Origin: Chryseolinea sp. H1M3-3
Lineage (GTDB): Bacteria > Bacteroidota > Bacteroidia > Cytophagales > Cyclobacteriaceae
Assembly (NCBI RefSeq): GCF_029360725.1
Contig: NZ_JARKMY010000019.1
Span: forward strand, 310,001-374,000
Length of the DNA: 64,000 nucleotides
Direction: 5' to 3'
Below are positions 17,227 to 26,724 of the stretch, piece by piece (positions within the stretch are counted from its first letter, which is position 1; the number at the start of each line of letters is the position of its first letter). Made by a program: the position numbers and the translations under genes. The notes beneath the pieces are model-generated. The model had not been told where the DNA came from and searched no databases. It worked only from the letters and a program-made list of their open reading frames with translations.

Positions 17227-19335
17227 ATGAAAGCAGAAAAGCCAGACATTGCGCCGGAGCAGTATGAACTGTTTGAAAAACCATCGCATCAGTTTAAAAT
17301 GAACAGGAGAAGCTTCTTTGAAATATTGGGAAGTGGTATTGCTGTTACGTTTACCCTCACAACCGGTTTATCAAAAGAACTGATATCACCCGTGCCGGAA
17401 GATCAGGTTGCAGCATGGATTCATGTGAACGAGACAGGTCAGGTTACTGTGTACACCGGTAAAGCAGAAGTAGGACAAAACATTCGAACTTCTCTCGCGC
17501 AAATTGTGGCGGAAGAATTCCCGGTTTCAATGGACAAGATTGATATGGTAATGGGAGACACGGCGCTTACGCCATACGATCGCGGCACATTTGGAAGCAG
17601 GTCTATTCCTTACATGGGACCACAATTGAGAAAAGCTGCTGCAACTGCTCGGGAGATCCTGATGGACATGGCCGCAGCAAAATGGAAAATTGAACGCAGA
17701 CAGTTGTTCATGGAAAACGGCGTCATAAAAAATACTACAGCCGATCAATCCATAAATATTGGTGAATTAACAAAAGGCGAGAAGCTACTCAAATCCATTA
17801 ATGATAAAGTAAATATTAAGCGCGTCGACGAATGGAAAGTCGCGGGAACCTCCATTAAAAAGGTGAGAGGCGAATCATTTGTTACGGGCAAACATAAGTT
17901 TGTTTCCGATATGAAGTTGCCGGGTATGCTTTATGGAAAGGTCCTTCGTGCTCCTTCTTTCGGGGCATCGCTGATATCGGTTGATGCAAAGGCTGCGAAA
18001 GATATGAACGGAGTGACGGTCGTTCACGAGGGAGATTTTATCGGAGTGGCAGCCCCCGATTTGGCTACTGCATCCAAAGCTATAAAAGCAATTAAAGCGG
18101 AATGGAAGACAACTCCTCAACCATCTCGAACGGAAATATTTGATTACATCAGGAAGCACTCGGACAAAAATGGTTCCGACGAAGGTTCCGCTGGCGATGC
18201 TGCCAATGCGTTTACCAATGCGGAGGTAAAGATTGAAAAAACATTTACGATCGACTATATCGCACATGCTCCTTTAGAACCCCGCGCGGGTCTTGCGCAA
18301 TGGGCAAATAATAAACTTACGGTTTGGACAGGAACGCAACGTCCTTTTGGTGTGCAAGAAGATCTTGCGGAAGTATTTAACATGCCAAAAGAAAACATTC
18401 GCGTTATCCAACCCGATACAGGCTCAGGGTATGGCGGAAAACATACAGGCGAAGCTGGCATTGAAGCTGCGCGCTTAGCGAAAGCTGCAACTATGCCGGT
18501 GAAAATTGTGTGGACACGTGAAGAAGAATTTACCTGGGCATATTTTCGTCCCGCTGGTGTTATCGATATAAAAGCAAGCGCAGGCAAAGACGGTAAGTTA
18601 ACATCCTGGGAATTTCACAATCATAATTCGGGTGGATCAGGAATTGAAACACCATATGAGGTGACCAATAAGAAGATTCAATTTCACGGCATGGATTCTC
18701 CGTTGCGTCAGGGCAGTTACCGTGGATTGGCTGCCACTGCCAATGTCTTTGCAAGAGAATGTATAATGAATGACCTCGCTAGGGAACTAAAGCAAGACCC
18801 ATTGGAGTTTCGGTTGAAAAATTTGCGTGAACAGCGGATGAAGGATGTACTCCAAGCTGCGGCGCAAAAGTTTGGATGGAATAAAAAGCCGGACGCTAAC
18901 CATGGCTATGGAATTGCGTGTGGCAATGAAAAGGGAAGCTATGTTGCCACCTGCGCGGAGGTATCAATAGATTCCTCAAACGCGATTCCAAAATTGCTGC
19001 GTGTAGTCGTTGCGTTCGAATGCGGGGCTATTATCAATCCAGAACATTTGAAAAATCAAATTCAGGGCGCAGTAATTCAAGGATTGGGCGGCGCACTCTT
19101 TGAACGCATTGACTTCAAGGACGGAAAAATACTAAATGCATCTTTTTCAAAGTATCGTGTGCCGCGGTTTAGCGACACTCCCGAACTGGACGTTGTCATG
19201 CTCAACCGGAAAGATATCCCTTCAGTGGGAGCAGGGGAGACACCTATTCTTGGTATTGCACCGGCAGTCAGGAATGCGATAGATCATGCAACCGGAAGGA
19301 AGATGTATGGCCTGCCGCTGGACATGACCACGTAA
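17227..19335 (+). CDS. Molybdopterin-binding large subunit of an IorB-type oxidoreductase
   Basis: This 702-residue subunit of the xanthine dehydrogenase family carries the molybdenum cofactor. A Tat motif, NRRSFFEILGSG, begins near residue 26 after a leading segment (EQYELFEKPSHQF) that is typical of this subfamily, which supports the start at 17227. Cofactor motifs include PDTGSGYGGKHTGEAG, GSYRGLAATANVFARE and VGAGETP, with the likely catalytic Glu671. There is no FAD subunit gene next to it, as in isoquinoline 1-oxidoreductase and aldehyde dehydrogenases of this type, which pass electrons to c-type cytochromes. The substrate is unknown; an aldehyde or N-heterocycle is likely. Confidence 0.92.
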   Translation: MKAEKPDIAPEQYELFEKPSHQFKMNRRSFFEILGSGIAVTFTLTTGLSKELISPVPEDQVAAWIHVNETGQVTVYTGKAEVGQNIRTSLAQIVAEEFPVSMDKIDMVMGDTALTPYDRGTFGSRSIPYMGPQLRKAAATAREILMDMAAAKWKIERRQLFMENGVIKNTTADQSINIGELTKGEKLLKSINDKVNIKRVDEWKVAGTSIKKVRGESFVTGKHKFVSDMKLPGMLYGKVLRAPSFGASLISVDAKAAKDMNGVTVVHEGDFIGVAAPDLATASKAIKAIKAEWKTTPQPSRTEIFDYIRKHSDKNGSDEGSAGDAANAFTNAEVKIEKTFTIDYIAHAPLEPRAGLAQWANNKLTVWTGTQRPFGVQEDLAEVFNMPKENIRVIQPDTGSGYGGKHTGEAGIEAARLAKAATMPVKIVWTREEEFTWAYFRPAGVIDIKASAGKDGKLTSWEFHNHNSGGSGIETPYEVTNKKIQFHGMDSPLRQGSYRGLAATANVFARECIMNDLARELKQDPLEFRLKNLREQRMKDVLQAAAQKFGWNKKPDANHGYGIACGNEKGSYVATCAEVSIDSSNAIPKLLRVVVAFECGAIINPEHLKNQIQGAVIQGLGGALFERIDFKDGKILNASFSKYRVPRFSDTPELDVVMLNRKDIPSVGAGETPILGIAPAVRNAIDHATGRKMYGLPLDMTT

Positions 19336-19443
19336 GCTTACAGAGACAATCAGGTAATTCACTAAATACGGAAGATACATCGTGTGACTAAGGATGCCTT
19401 TTATTGCCAGTAGTTTTTTGAACTCCCTGCCAGAAATACAAAA

Positions 19444-19498
19444 GGCTTGCACGACGCAAAAACGAATTTAACCTGTTCGCCTTGGCATCGTGCAAGCT
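19444..19498. repeat. Long inverted repeat between convergent genes
   Basis: GCTTGCACGA (19445-19454) and TCGTGCAAGC (19488-19497) are exact reverse complements, with a 33-base interior that holds a smaller CGAA/TTCG pairing. It lies between the converging genes at 17227-19335 and 19588-20442 and may end both transcripts. Confidence 0.6.
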
Positions 19499-19587
19499 CC
19501 AATTACCGCCGAAGTTTTAATACTTACGCTTTGTACAATCATTTCTTGAAATCAGGTCGCGGCTAACGATGACACTACTTGCGCTCA

Positions 19588-20442
19588 CTATTTAAGCGAC
19601 TTTAGATACGCCACATGTTGCGGCAATTGTTCCAGCGCTCGCGTAGATTCGTCTTCTATAAAAAAATGTTTAATGCCTATTTGTTTGGCAGTTTTCATAA
19701 CCTCTCCAATTCCAACGTCACCTGTACCGAGCACTACATTTGTTTCCTTATCCTGGCGTCCGTTTAGATTGTCAGGTGTTCCAACTCTTCTGTCCTTAAG
19801 ATGAAGGCTTTTCCAACGCGTTGGATATTTTTTTAGTAGTGCTACAGGATCTTGTCCAGGATTTTTCATCCAAAAAACATCCATCTGAAGCGTTACATAT
19901 TCCGGTTTGGTGTTTTCCATAAAGTATTCGAAAAGCGTTCCTTTTCCTTCTGCATATTCTCTAAACTCATAGCCATGGGCATGATAGGATAATGTCAAGC
20001 CGTTTTCCTTTAATGTTTTGCCGGCAGCATTAAATACTTCAACTCCTTTTTTCATGTCTGCAAAGGTGAAGTTATCGCCGTCATGAGGAATCCAATAGCA
20101 GATGACGTATTGAGCACCAAGTGCTTTTGCATTCTTAATAATTTTTTGAATGCTGTCTTTGTTTTGCAGATTATCGAAACCAGCACCGGTGGCAATTACC
20201 TTTAATCCATTTTGCTCTACTAACTTTCTGAAAGCTGCGGGATCCATATTTCTGCCGCCACCTCCTTCAATCTCCGTTATCCCGAGTTCCTTTAATTTTG
20301 CGATAACTGCTGGCATTCCTTCCGGCATCATTTTACGCATCGTGCCTAACTGAATTCCAATTGCCTGCGCGTGGCTTTCCAGAACGCAGGCTGGAATGAT
20401 CAGCATCAATATCAACAGACATTTCGTTGTTAACTTTTTCAT
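19588..20442 (-). CDS. Exported sugar phosphate isomerase/epimerase-like TIM-barrel protein
   Basis: This 284-residue protein starts with an export signal (about 1-25, ending SHAQ). The rest is an AP-endonuclease-2-type TIM barrel with the usual metal-site strands: ITEIEGGGGRNMD, LSYHAHGYEF, LQMDVFWM, SLHLKDRR and FFIEDES. Members act as sugar isomerases, epimerases or inosose dehydratases. Export makes a phosphorylated substrate unlikely and suggests free sugars outside the inner membrane. It is divergent from the PVC-type haem dehydrogenase at 20697, and such proteins often lie together in Bacteroidota sugar-oxidation clusters. Confidence 0.85.
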   Translation of the reverse strand: MKKLTTKCLLILMLIIPACVLESHAQAIGIQLGTMRKMMPEGMPAVIAKLKELGITEIEGGGGRNMDPAAFRKLVEQNGLKVIATGAGFDNLQNKDSIQKIIKNAKALGAQYVICYWIPHDGDNFTFADMKKGVEVFNAAGKTLKENGLTLSYHAHGYEFREYAEGKGTLFEYFMENTKPEYVTLQMDVFWMKNPGQDPVALLKKYPTRWKSLHLKDRRVGTPDNLNGRQDKETNVVLGTGDVGIGEVMKTAKQIGIKHFFIEDESTRALEQLPQHVAYLKSLK

Positions 20443-20696
20443 GTGTTGTAATGTGTTTAGTGGTTGAGTTGCTTAGGTAACTTGGGTTTATTGAATCAGT
20501 CCCAGGCTAATTAAGCTAATTCCATGAATTGTCAAACAGGATTTTTTTCAGAGGTGGATGATATTCATTTTTATCATCTCCGCAATCCTTCGGAGGGCCA
20601 TTAAAGACCAACGGTTGACAGATTCCTCATATCTTATTTAAGCGGCTATGATATTAATGCGTAACAGGATATTTTGCATACCCAATTAACCACATT

Positions 20697-23465
20697 ATGA
20701 TTTCAATGAAAGTCTTTCGCATCCGGCATGTTTATTTTTTTGCCGGTACCGTGTTTATTTTTTCCGCCTGTTCTAAAGCTAACAAAGAAGCAGACAAGGC
20801 AAGTTGGCCGGTGGTAAAATTACCCGAGGGCGCCGACACTACCAGTGAATATTGGAAAGGTATTGATCTCGAACCGAAACCTCCGGTGCTTCCATTGCCT
20901 GTCGACGAAGAAAAAGATAAGTTTATTTTGCCGAAGGGATATTCATTAGAAGCCGTGCTGACCGAGCCTCAGATCCAGCAGCCGGGTGCAATTACATTTG
21001 ATGGTAACGGGAGAATGTATGTACTGGAACTTCGTTCATACATGCTAACAGCCGATTCAAAAGGTACACTCGAACCCGTGAGTGGAATTTCCCGCTGGGA
21101 GGACGAAGACAATGATGGGGTGTATGAAAGTGGCGGTATGTTCGTAGATAGCCTCGTGTTTCCGCGCTTCGTATTACCCGTTGGACCCAACAGCATTCTT
21201 ACCATGGAATCCAATGCCGACAATGTTTATAAATACACCGACACAAATAACGACGGCAAAGCAGATAAGAAGGAATTTTTTACAGGCAATTTTGGTCGCG
21301 CCGGTAATGTTGAACATCAGCAGGCATTTTTATACTGGGGTATGGATAACTGGTTATACAGTACCGTTAATCCATTTCGCGTTCGCGAAACGCCAAACGG
21401 TGTTATACGCGAATCAACGGCATCGAACCACGCGCAGTGGGGAATAACTCATGATGATGACGGCAAACTCTGGTTTCAAGGTGGCTCGAATGGATTGCCT
21501 TCCTATTTTCAGTTTCCAGTTCACTATGGTGACTATATTGTTGAAAAGAATTTCGCCGAAGGTTTCGATGTGCCGTGGGGTGCACCGGTACTCGTAGCCG
21601 ACATGCAAGGTGGTATGGCCGCGGTGAGGATGCCTGAGGGAACGCTCAATCGTGTAACGGGCGCATCTGGTAACGATATCTTCCGGGGTCACCGCCTACC
21701 CAAAGAGTTGGTTGGACAGTATTTTTACGGTGAGCCAGTAGCCCGTATCGTAAGACAAGTCAATACAGAAATAAAAGGTGGGTTGTCCATACTGCATAAT
21801 GTATATCAGGATCAGAAAGCAGAATTTATTCGCTCGTCAGATCCGCTTTTCAGACCCGTCGATATGGCGACAGCACCTGATGGTACCCTGTACATTGTTG
21901 ATATGTATCATGGAATTATTCAAGAGGGCGAATGGACACCTGTGGGTTCCTATCTAAGAGCGAAAATCGAGCAGTATCAATTGGATAAGGTGATAAACTT
22001 AGGACGGATCTGGCGATTGACATACGAAGACATGGATCGCGATAAAACGAAGCCCAGAATGTATGAAGAATCATCGCAGGAATTGTTAAAGCACCTCAGT
22101 CACCCGAATGGCTGGTGGCGCGATATGGCCCAACAGGTATTAGTGCAACGGCAAGATAAATCTGTAGCCCCAGCGTTGGTTAACATCGTAAAAACAAGCG
22201 ATAACCTGGTAGCAAAATTCCATGCACTATGGGTATTGGAGGGCATTGGAGCGCTGGAATCGCCGCTCGTTAAAGAACTGTTAAAAGATTCAAACCCACG
22301 CATGCGGGCGATGGCGCTTTGGGTAAGCGAATCACTTTATAAAGCTGGAGATAAGTCCTTTGCCGATGACTATCTTAGCATGATGGACGACAAAGACACG
22401 CAGGTAAAAATGCGTGCTATGATGACCGGTAGACTTTTGAAAATTCCGGGCACCAATGACAAAGTTAAAAAGGTTATGGCGAGTGATACGACGGCTGGTG
22501 TCCAGTTAGTAGGAAAGCAAGTTTTGGAACCACCCGTGGTTACCGCCTTTTTTGGAAGAAGTAATCCAAACTTCAGCGAAGAAGAGCAGGCACTTGTAAG
22601 CGAAGGGGCGAAGATTTTCAGCAGCCTGTGTGCAACATGTCATGGTCCGCTGGGCAACGGAACGCCTGCTGGCCAGGGCAAGCTATTAGCACCATCGTTG
22701 GTGGGCTCGTCTCGCATCCAGGCCCATCCTGATTACATTGTTAAAACCCTTCTTCATGGCATGACGGGGGATATCCAGGGTGAATCGTATGCAGGTATTA
22801 TGATGGCGCCTATGGGTAGCAATAACGACAAATGGATCGCTTCCGTCGCCTCTTTTGTAAGGGCCAATTTCGAGAATGAATCTTCATTGATCACGCCAGC
22901 CGACGTAGCACGCGTGCGGAAGGAAACTGCGCAGCAAAAATCTATGTATAAGTTTGATGCATTGTGGGCATCCATTCCAAAAGTGCTGGAGGCTGATCCG
23001 CAATGGAAAATGACCGCAAGTCATACAGGGGAAGTCCGGAAAGGGAGCACCGCATCGGCACTTGGAGCGTTTAACTTTGAAGGTTGGACCACGGGCGTTA
23101 CGCAACAAAAAGGGATGTGGTTCCAGGTTGAACTTCCAAAAGTGGCAACCATTTCTGAAATTCAGTTTAAGTCGCCACCGATCAACAGGGGCTGGAGACA
23201 AGGCTCGCCACCACCTATTCATACCTATCCAAGGGGATATGACTTGGAAGTCTCCATGGACGGCAGTCAGTGGACGAAAATAGTTAGCGATGGTGAAGGC
23301 TCCGGAGCAAATACTACCATTCGATTCAACCCGGTTCAAGCAAAATTTTTCCGCATTACGTTGACTAAATCAGAATCCATCGTTCACGGAGAAAGAAGGG
23401 GTCAACCATTTGACTATGAAGTGGCATGGACAATGCGAGAGTTTAAACTGTACGGTTTCTTATAG
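20697..23465 (+). CDS. PVC-type haem-binding dehydrogenase lipoprotein with HEAT, cytochrome c and F5/8-type domains
   Basis: This 922-residue lipoprotein has its lipobox near FSAC with Cys25. Residues 70-430 form a six/seven-bladed propeller of the PVC-type membrane-bound dehydrogenase family (ending in DMATAPDGTLYIVDMYHGII). HEAT-like helices follow at about 450-620, then a cytochrome c domain with CATCH at 645-649 and a distal Met (probably in MMAPMG). A discoidin/F5-8-like beta domain is at about 745-922. The layout suggests a sugar-type dehydrogenase that passes electrons to its own haem on the periplasmic side of a membrane. Both ATG 20697 and ATG 20706 fit. Confidence 0.88.
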   Translation: MISMKVFRIRHVYFFAGTVFIFSACSKANKEADKASWPVVKLPEGADTTSEYWKGIDLEPKPPVLPLPVDEEKDKFILPKGYSLEAVLTEPQIQQPGAITFDGNGRMYVLELRSYMLTADSKGTLEPVSGISRWEDEDNDGVYESGGMFVDSLVFPRFVLPVGPNSILTMESNADNVYKYTDTNNDGKADKKEFFTGNFGRAGNVEHQQAFLYWGMDNWLYSTVNPFRVRETPNGVIRESTASNHAQWGITHDDDGKLWFQGGSNGLPSYFQFPVHYGDYIVEKNFAEGFDVPWGAPVLVADMQGGMAAVRMPEGTLNRVTGASGNDIFRGHRLPKELVGQYFYGEPVARIVRQVNTEIKGGLSILHNVYQDQKAEFIRSSDPLFRPVDMATAPDGTLYIVDMYHGIIQEGEWTPVGSYLRAKIEQYQLDKVINLGRIWRLTYEDMDRDKTKPRMYEESSQELLKHLSHPNGWWRDMAQQVLVQRQDKSVAPALVNIVKTSDNLVAKFHALWVLEGIGALESPLVKELLKDSNPRMRAMALWVSESLYKAGDKSFADDYLSMMDDKDTQVKMRAMMTGRLLKIPGTNDKVKKVMASDTTAGVQLVGKQVLEPPVVTAFFGRSNPNFSEEEQALVSEGAKIFSSLCATCHGPLGNGTPAGQGKLLAPSLVGSSRIQAHPDYIVKTLLHGMTGDIQGESYAGIMMAPMGSNNDKWIASVASFVRANFENESSLITPADVARVRKETAQQKSMYKFDALWASIPKVLEADPQWKMTASHTGEVRKGSTASALGAFNFEGWTTGVTQQKGMWFQVELPKVATISEIQFKSPPINRGWRQGSPPPIHTYPRGYDLEVSMDGSQWTKIVSDGEGSGANTTIRFNPVQAKFFRITLTKSESIVHGERRGQPFDYEVAWTMREFKLYGFL

Positions 23466-23533
23466 GGAAAACAAATGATCCGCTAATCAAAATTAGAATC
23501 CTGTTGTTTAATCCAGAAGATAAGAAACAACGG

Positions 23534-24310
23534 ATGGGTACAAACGCAATCAAAGAAAGGAAGAGACTTTTAGCCAGGATTGAAAATCTCTTTGAGGGTC
23601 CACTGATCATACTCGGATTTATCTGGCTGATTTTACTGGTTGTCGAACTTGTGTTCGAGACGAACCCATTGCTCGAACGAATTGGTGTCGTCATTTGGAT
23701 TATTTTCATTATTGATTTTTTGTTGAAGTTTTCTCTTGCGCCAAAGAAAGTTCAATACATCAAGTCGAACGTACTAACGGTGATCTCCTTAGTCGTACCT
23801 GCGTTACGTATTGCACGCGTCTTTCGTGTCGTACGGATTCTGCGGTTTTCAAGAAGTTTAAGATTGGTTAAAATTATCGGCAGTCTAAATAGAGGTATTA
23901 AAGCGCTATCCGCCACGATGGAGCGGCGGGCTTTCGGATATGTTTTGCTGTTGACAACAATTGTAATTTTTGCAGGGGCGGCAGGAATGTATGCCTTCGA
24001 AAAAGATATTACCGGAGGATTAAACGATTATGGTACGGCACTTTGGTGGACCACCATGATCATGACAACGTTAGGTTCCGAGTATTGGCCTCAAACCCCA
24101 GAAGGGCGGGTGCTATGCATAATCCTATCGCTATTCGCCTTTGCTGTCTTCGGATACATCACTGCGACTATTGCAACATTTTTCCTCGGACGGGACGCGG
24201 AAAACAAAAAGGCTGAGATTGCCGGTGCAAAACAAATTGAGATGCTCCAACGTGAGGTCCTTGAGATGAAAGAAATATTAAAATCTTTTGAGAAGAAAAT
24301 TCGAACTTGA
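23534..24310 (+). CDS. Voltage-gated-type ion channel with unusual selectivity filter
   Basis: This 258-residue protein has six transmembrane segments. S4 is exceptionally regular, with Arg at 92, 95, 98, 101, 104, 107 and 110 and Lys113, every third residue. The pore loop WWTTMIMTTLGSEYWPQ (171-187) has TTLGSEYW where potassium channels carry TVGYG. A heptad-rich helix (222-255) follows the last segment and could form a tetrameric coiled coil. An upstream TTG at 23504 is in frame, but the ATG at 23534 is preferred. Ion preference is not deducible from the filter. The gene follows the PVC-type dehydrogenase after 68 bases. Confidence 0.85.
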   Translation: MGTNAIKERKRLLARIENLFEGPLIILGFIWLILLVVELVFETNPLLERIGVVIWIIFIIDFLLKFSLAPKKVQYIKSNVLTVISLVVPALRIARVFRVVRILRFSRSLRLVKIIGSLNRGIKALSATMERRAFGYVLLLTTIVIFAGAAGMYAFEKDITGGLNDYGTALWWTTMIMTTLGSEYWPQTPEGRVLCIILSLFAFAVFGYITATIATFFLGRDAENKKAEIAGAKQIEMLQREVLEMKEILKSFEKKIRT

Positions 24311-24349
24311 TGCATCAGCATAATCATGAGATCTTTTGCAAAAGCGTCA

Positions 24350-24363
24350 AGGACTTTTGTCCT
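24350..24363. terminator. Weak hairpin between convergent genes
   Basis: AGGAC-TTTT-GTCCT forms a five-pair stem in the gap between the channel gene and the YceI gene. No T-run follows. A 12-base palindrome, CTTTTGCAAAAG, lies just before it at 24333-24344. Confidence 0.25.
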
Positions 24364-24447
24364 GGAGACCTTAATTTCCTGGCATAACCATGGAATGTTG
24401 TGCGGAAACGGTATTGCCGTAGGTAATAATTCTCTTGTTTGAATTTA

Positions 24448-24978
24448 TTAATGAATATTGACACTAGCCTGAACATCTACATTTACAATTTCATCAAGCG
24501 TAAGACTTTCTTCACCGATTTTAAAGTCAAGTCGATTGATTTTAAAATTGGCGGTGTAAGAAATTTTGCGACTTTCCTGCCTGACGGTTAGAGGCACAAT
24601 AATATTTTTCGTTATTGATTTAATGGTGATTGCGAATTCAGCATCGAACTTATTTTTGCCGGTTTTCTTGAAACGAATGGAGCGAACATGAATTTTTGGA
24701 TAATTCTCTATGTCGAAAAAGTCGCTTCGCTTAAGGTGTTTATCCCGAATGTCAATTCCAGTTCTAATAGTAGCTGGATCCAAGATGGCCTCCATAATTC
24801 CATGAGACGGATCGTTGATATCAAATTCAATTTTTGAATCAATGACACCGATAGACCCTTCAACGTCAAACCCAGCATTATTGACGTTGAAGTTTACCGT
24901 GCAACTGGGCACAGGCGATGTGTTCATTTGTGCTGATTTAATTGCCAACACAAAAAGAAAAATTGTCAACATCTTCAT
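24448..24978 (-). CDS. YceI-family exported lipid-binding-type protein
   Basis: This 176-residue protein has a short signal peptide and the YceI lipocalin-like beta barrel: FNVNNAGFDVEGSIGVID, then FDINDPSHGIMEAILDPATIRTG and DKHLKRSDFFDIENYPKI, the best-conserved stretch of the family. YceI proteins bind polyisoprenoids such as quinones. Its ATG overlaps the stop of the upstream di-haem cytochrome gene by four bases (ATGA), so the two are translationally coupled and probably work together, for example in a quinone- or haem-linked redox process. That pairing of function is inference. Confidence 0.88.
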   Translation of the reverse strand: MKMLTIFLFVLAIKSAQMNTSPVPSCTVNFNVNNAGFDVEGSIGVIDSKIEFDINDPSHGIMEAILDPATIRTGIDIRDKHLKRSDFFDIENYPKIHVRSIRFKKTGKNKFDAEFAITIKSITKNIIVPLTVRQESRKISYTANFKINRLDFKIGEESLTLDEIVNVDVQASVNIH

Positions 24979-26489
24979 AGGGTTTTCATAAAGGCAATTA
25001 ACGCACGCTTATCACCATCACTCAACTCCATGCCAAACGGATGGCCCTTCACGGCCATCGTCTTGACGTGTGGTGGCTTGAATCCGGTGGGAATAAAATC
25101 AGGTTGAAGTCGTTTAGGATCCAGCACTTCTTCCAGTGTACTAAGGCTACCGTTGTGAAAGAAAGCGCTTTGATACCAGACACCTCGCAATGATGGCACT
25201 TTGTAATAGCCTGTTCCTCGTCTGGTATACAAGGCGGATACTGAGTCTGTTTCTACGGATACATTAAAGATGTCGTACTTTTCAAAATGTTCTTTAGGAG
25301 GCTCAAACCCGTTCACCGGTGTGAGCTTGTTATTGGTGTACAACGGAGGCGTATGGCATGAAACACATCCGGCTTTGGCGAAGACTGCCCGTCCTCGTGT
25401 AATTAATTCAGCGGGAAACTTGTTTGGATTTTTTGGTGGTTTAAGCGAATAGATGTATTGCGTCAATGCATACAGCTGTGCGTCTGTATATTTCTTTCCG
25501 ACATATCCAAACGGATGATTCCATTCCTTGGGAGCTGGTAGTTCTGAATTCTTGTTTTTTCCGCCTGGAATATAACCGTTATAAGAAGTAAGCATGTCCA
25601 TTCCTTGATTGAAGGCTGCATAACGCATGAGGTCGCCGGGACCATTATGTCTCATTAAGCCGGTGCGATCAAAATACTTGATGTCTTTAATCCCGATCAG
25701 GCTGGGCACCGCGAAAGGATATTCGTAACCACCACCTTGCCGGTCTATGACACCACCGGGTGCTGACTGAATATAGTCCGCAAACTCATTCGCATTCGAG
25801 GGCATAGTCTTTACGTTGGATGGTGACCATGGTGCATAATTCAATTGATGTGATCCTTGCTGCAAAATTGGAAAAGGAATTTTTCCACTACGGATTGCAT
25901 TTGCAAAATTTGTATTGTTAAAAAGATTTCCCTGTGCCCCTGCAATCACTTCGCCGTTATCCATTATTCGGGTGTGACACGACGCGCAGGAAACTGATCC
26001 AACCATAAGTTTTCCTTTCTCCGAAAGTACATAGCGATTGAAAGGGTAAATGCCGTCAAGGGTAGTTCTCCCGTTTGAACCTTCGAATAAACTTTTGCTT
26101 AACTTTGACACGCTGTCATTCATAGGGCTATACGCAACTGGCCAGTTAAAAACAAGTTCCCCAGCTTTGATCCAATCTTCTGGTGTTTTTAGTTTGGTCG
26201 GATCAAAGACTACCTCGGGCTCAAGATTTCTCAATGAATCGACATAACCTGGTTTTTCAAATTCCCTGAGGTATACCGGAAATGTTTTGTAAATAATATG
26301 ATCCGGTAACGAATTGTAATATTCCTCTGGCGCATATACTACCTTCACGCTAGCGTCAGGTGGAGGTAGATGGAATGCCTTGATAGCTTCTAAGTTCCAT
26401 GTTTTTGGTATGCCATTGAAATTTTTTATAAACGAAGTGACGGGAAGTATCATTAAAGTACCCGCAAGCAGGAGAATGATTTTTTTCAT
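24975..26489 (-). CDS. Di-haem c-type cytochrome of the peroxidase / RoxA-like family
   Basis: This 504-residue exported protein carries two haem-binding motifs, CASCH at 168-172 and CVSCH at 375-379. The C-terminal stretch YKVPSLRGVWYQSAFFHNG followed by SLSTLEEVLDP is typical of di-haem cytochrome c peroxidase-like proteins. An N-terminal extension of about 160 residues before the first haem and the total length are closer to RoxA-like rubber oxygenases and other long members than to classic CcpA (about 340). It should act in the periplasm. It is the first gene of a two-gene operon with the YceI gene. Confidence 0.88.
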   Translation of the reverse strand: MKKIILLLAGTLMILPVTSFIKNFNGIPKTWNLEAIKAFHLPPPDASVKVVYAPEEYYNSLPDHIIYKTFPVYLREFEKPGYVDSLRNLEPEVVFDPTKLKTPEDWIKAGELVFNWPVAYSPMNDSVSKLSKSLFEGSNGRTTLDGIYPFNRYVLSEKGKLMVGSVSCASCHTRIMDNGEVIAGAQGNLFNNTNFANAIRSGKIPFPILQQGSHQLNYAPWSPSNVKTMPSNANEFADYIQSAPGGVIDRQGGGYEYPFAVPSLIGIKDIKYFDRTGLMRHNGPGDLMRYAAFNQGMDMLTSYNGYIPGGKNKNSELPAPKEWNHPFGYVGKKYTDAQLYALTQYIYSLKPPKNPNKFPAELITRGRAVFAKAGCVSCHTPPLYTNNKLTPVNGFEPPKEHFEKYDIFNVSVETDSVSALYTRRGTGYYKVPSLRGVWYQSAFFHNGSLSTLEEVLDPKRLQPDFIPTGFKPPHVKTMAVKGHPFGMELSDGDKRALIAFMKTL

Positions 26490-26724
26490 TTGATAAGTTG
26501 TAAAGTGACGTTAACAAAAAAGTGTATTCGCCTTATTGAGAATTTTTTGTGGCACAAAGTTTTAGAATTGCCGCTGGTGTAGAAATAGTACTAAAGAATC
26601 AATTTCATAACCCTATTCTGAAAAATCACGTATAGATACTATTGCTTCCAACGTTGACAATAATTAGGTGACACTTTGGGGCATTTCTTAGCAGTACTTT
26701 CGAAACAAAAAACATTGTCTGAAC

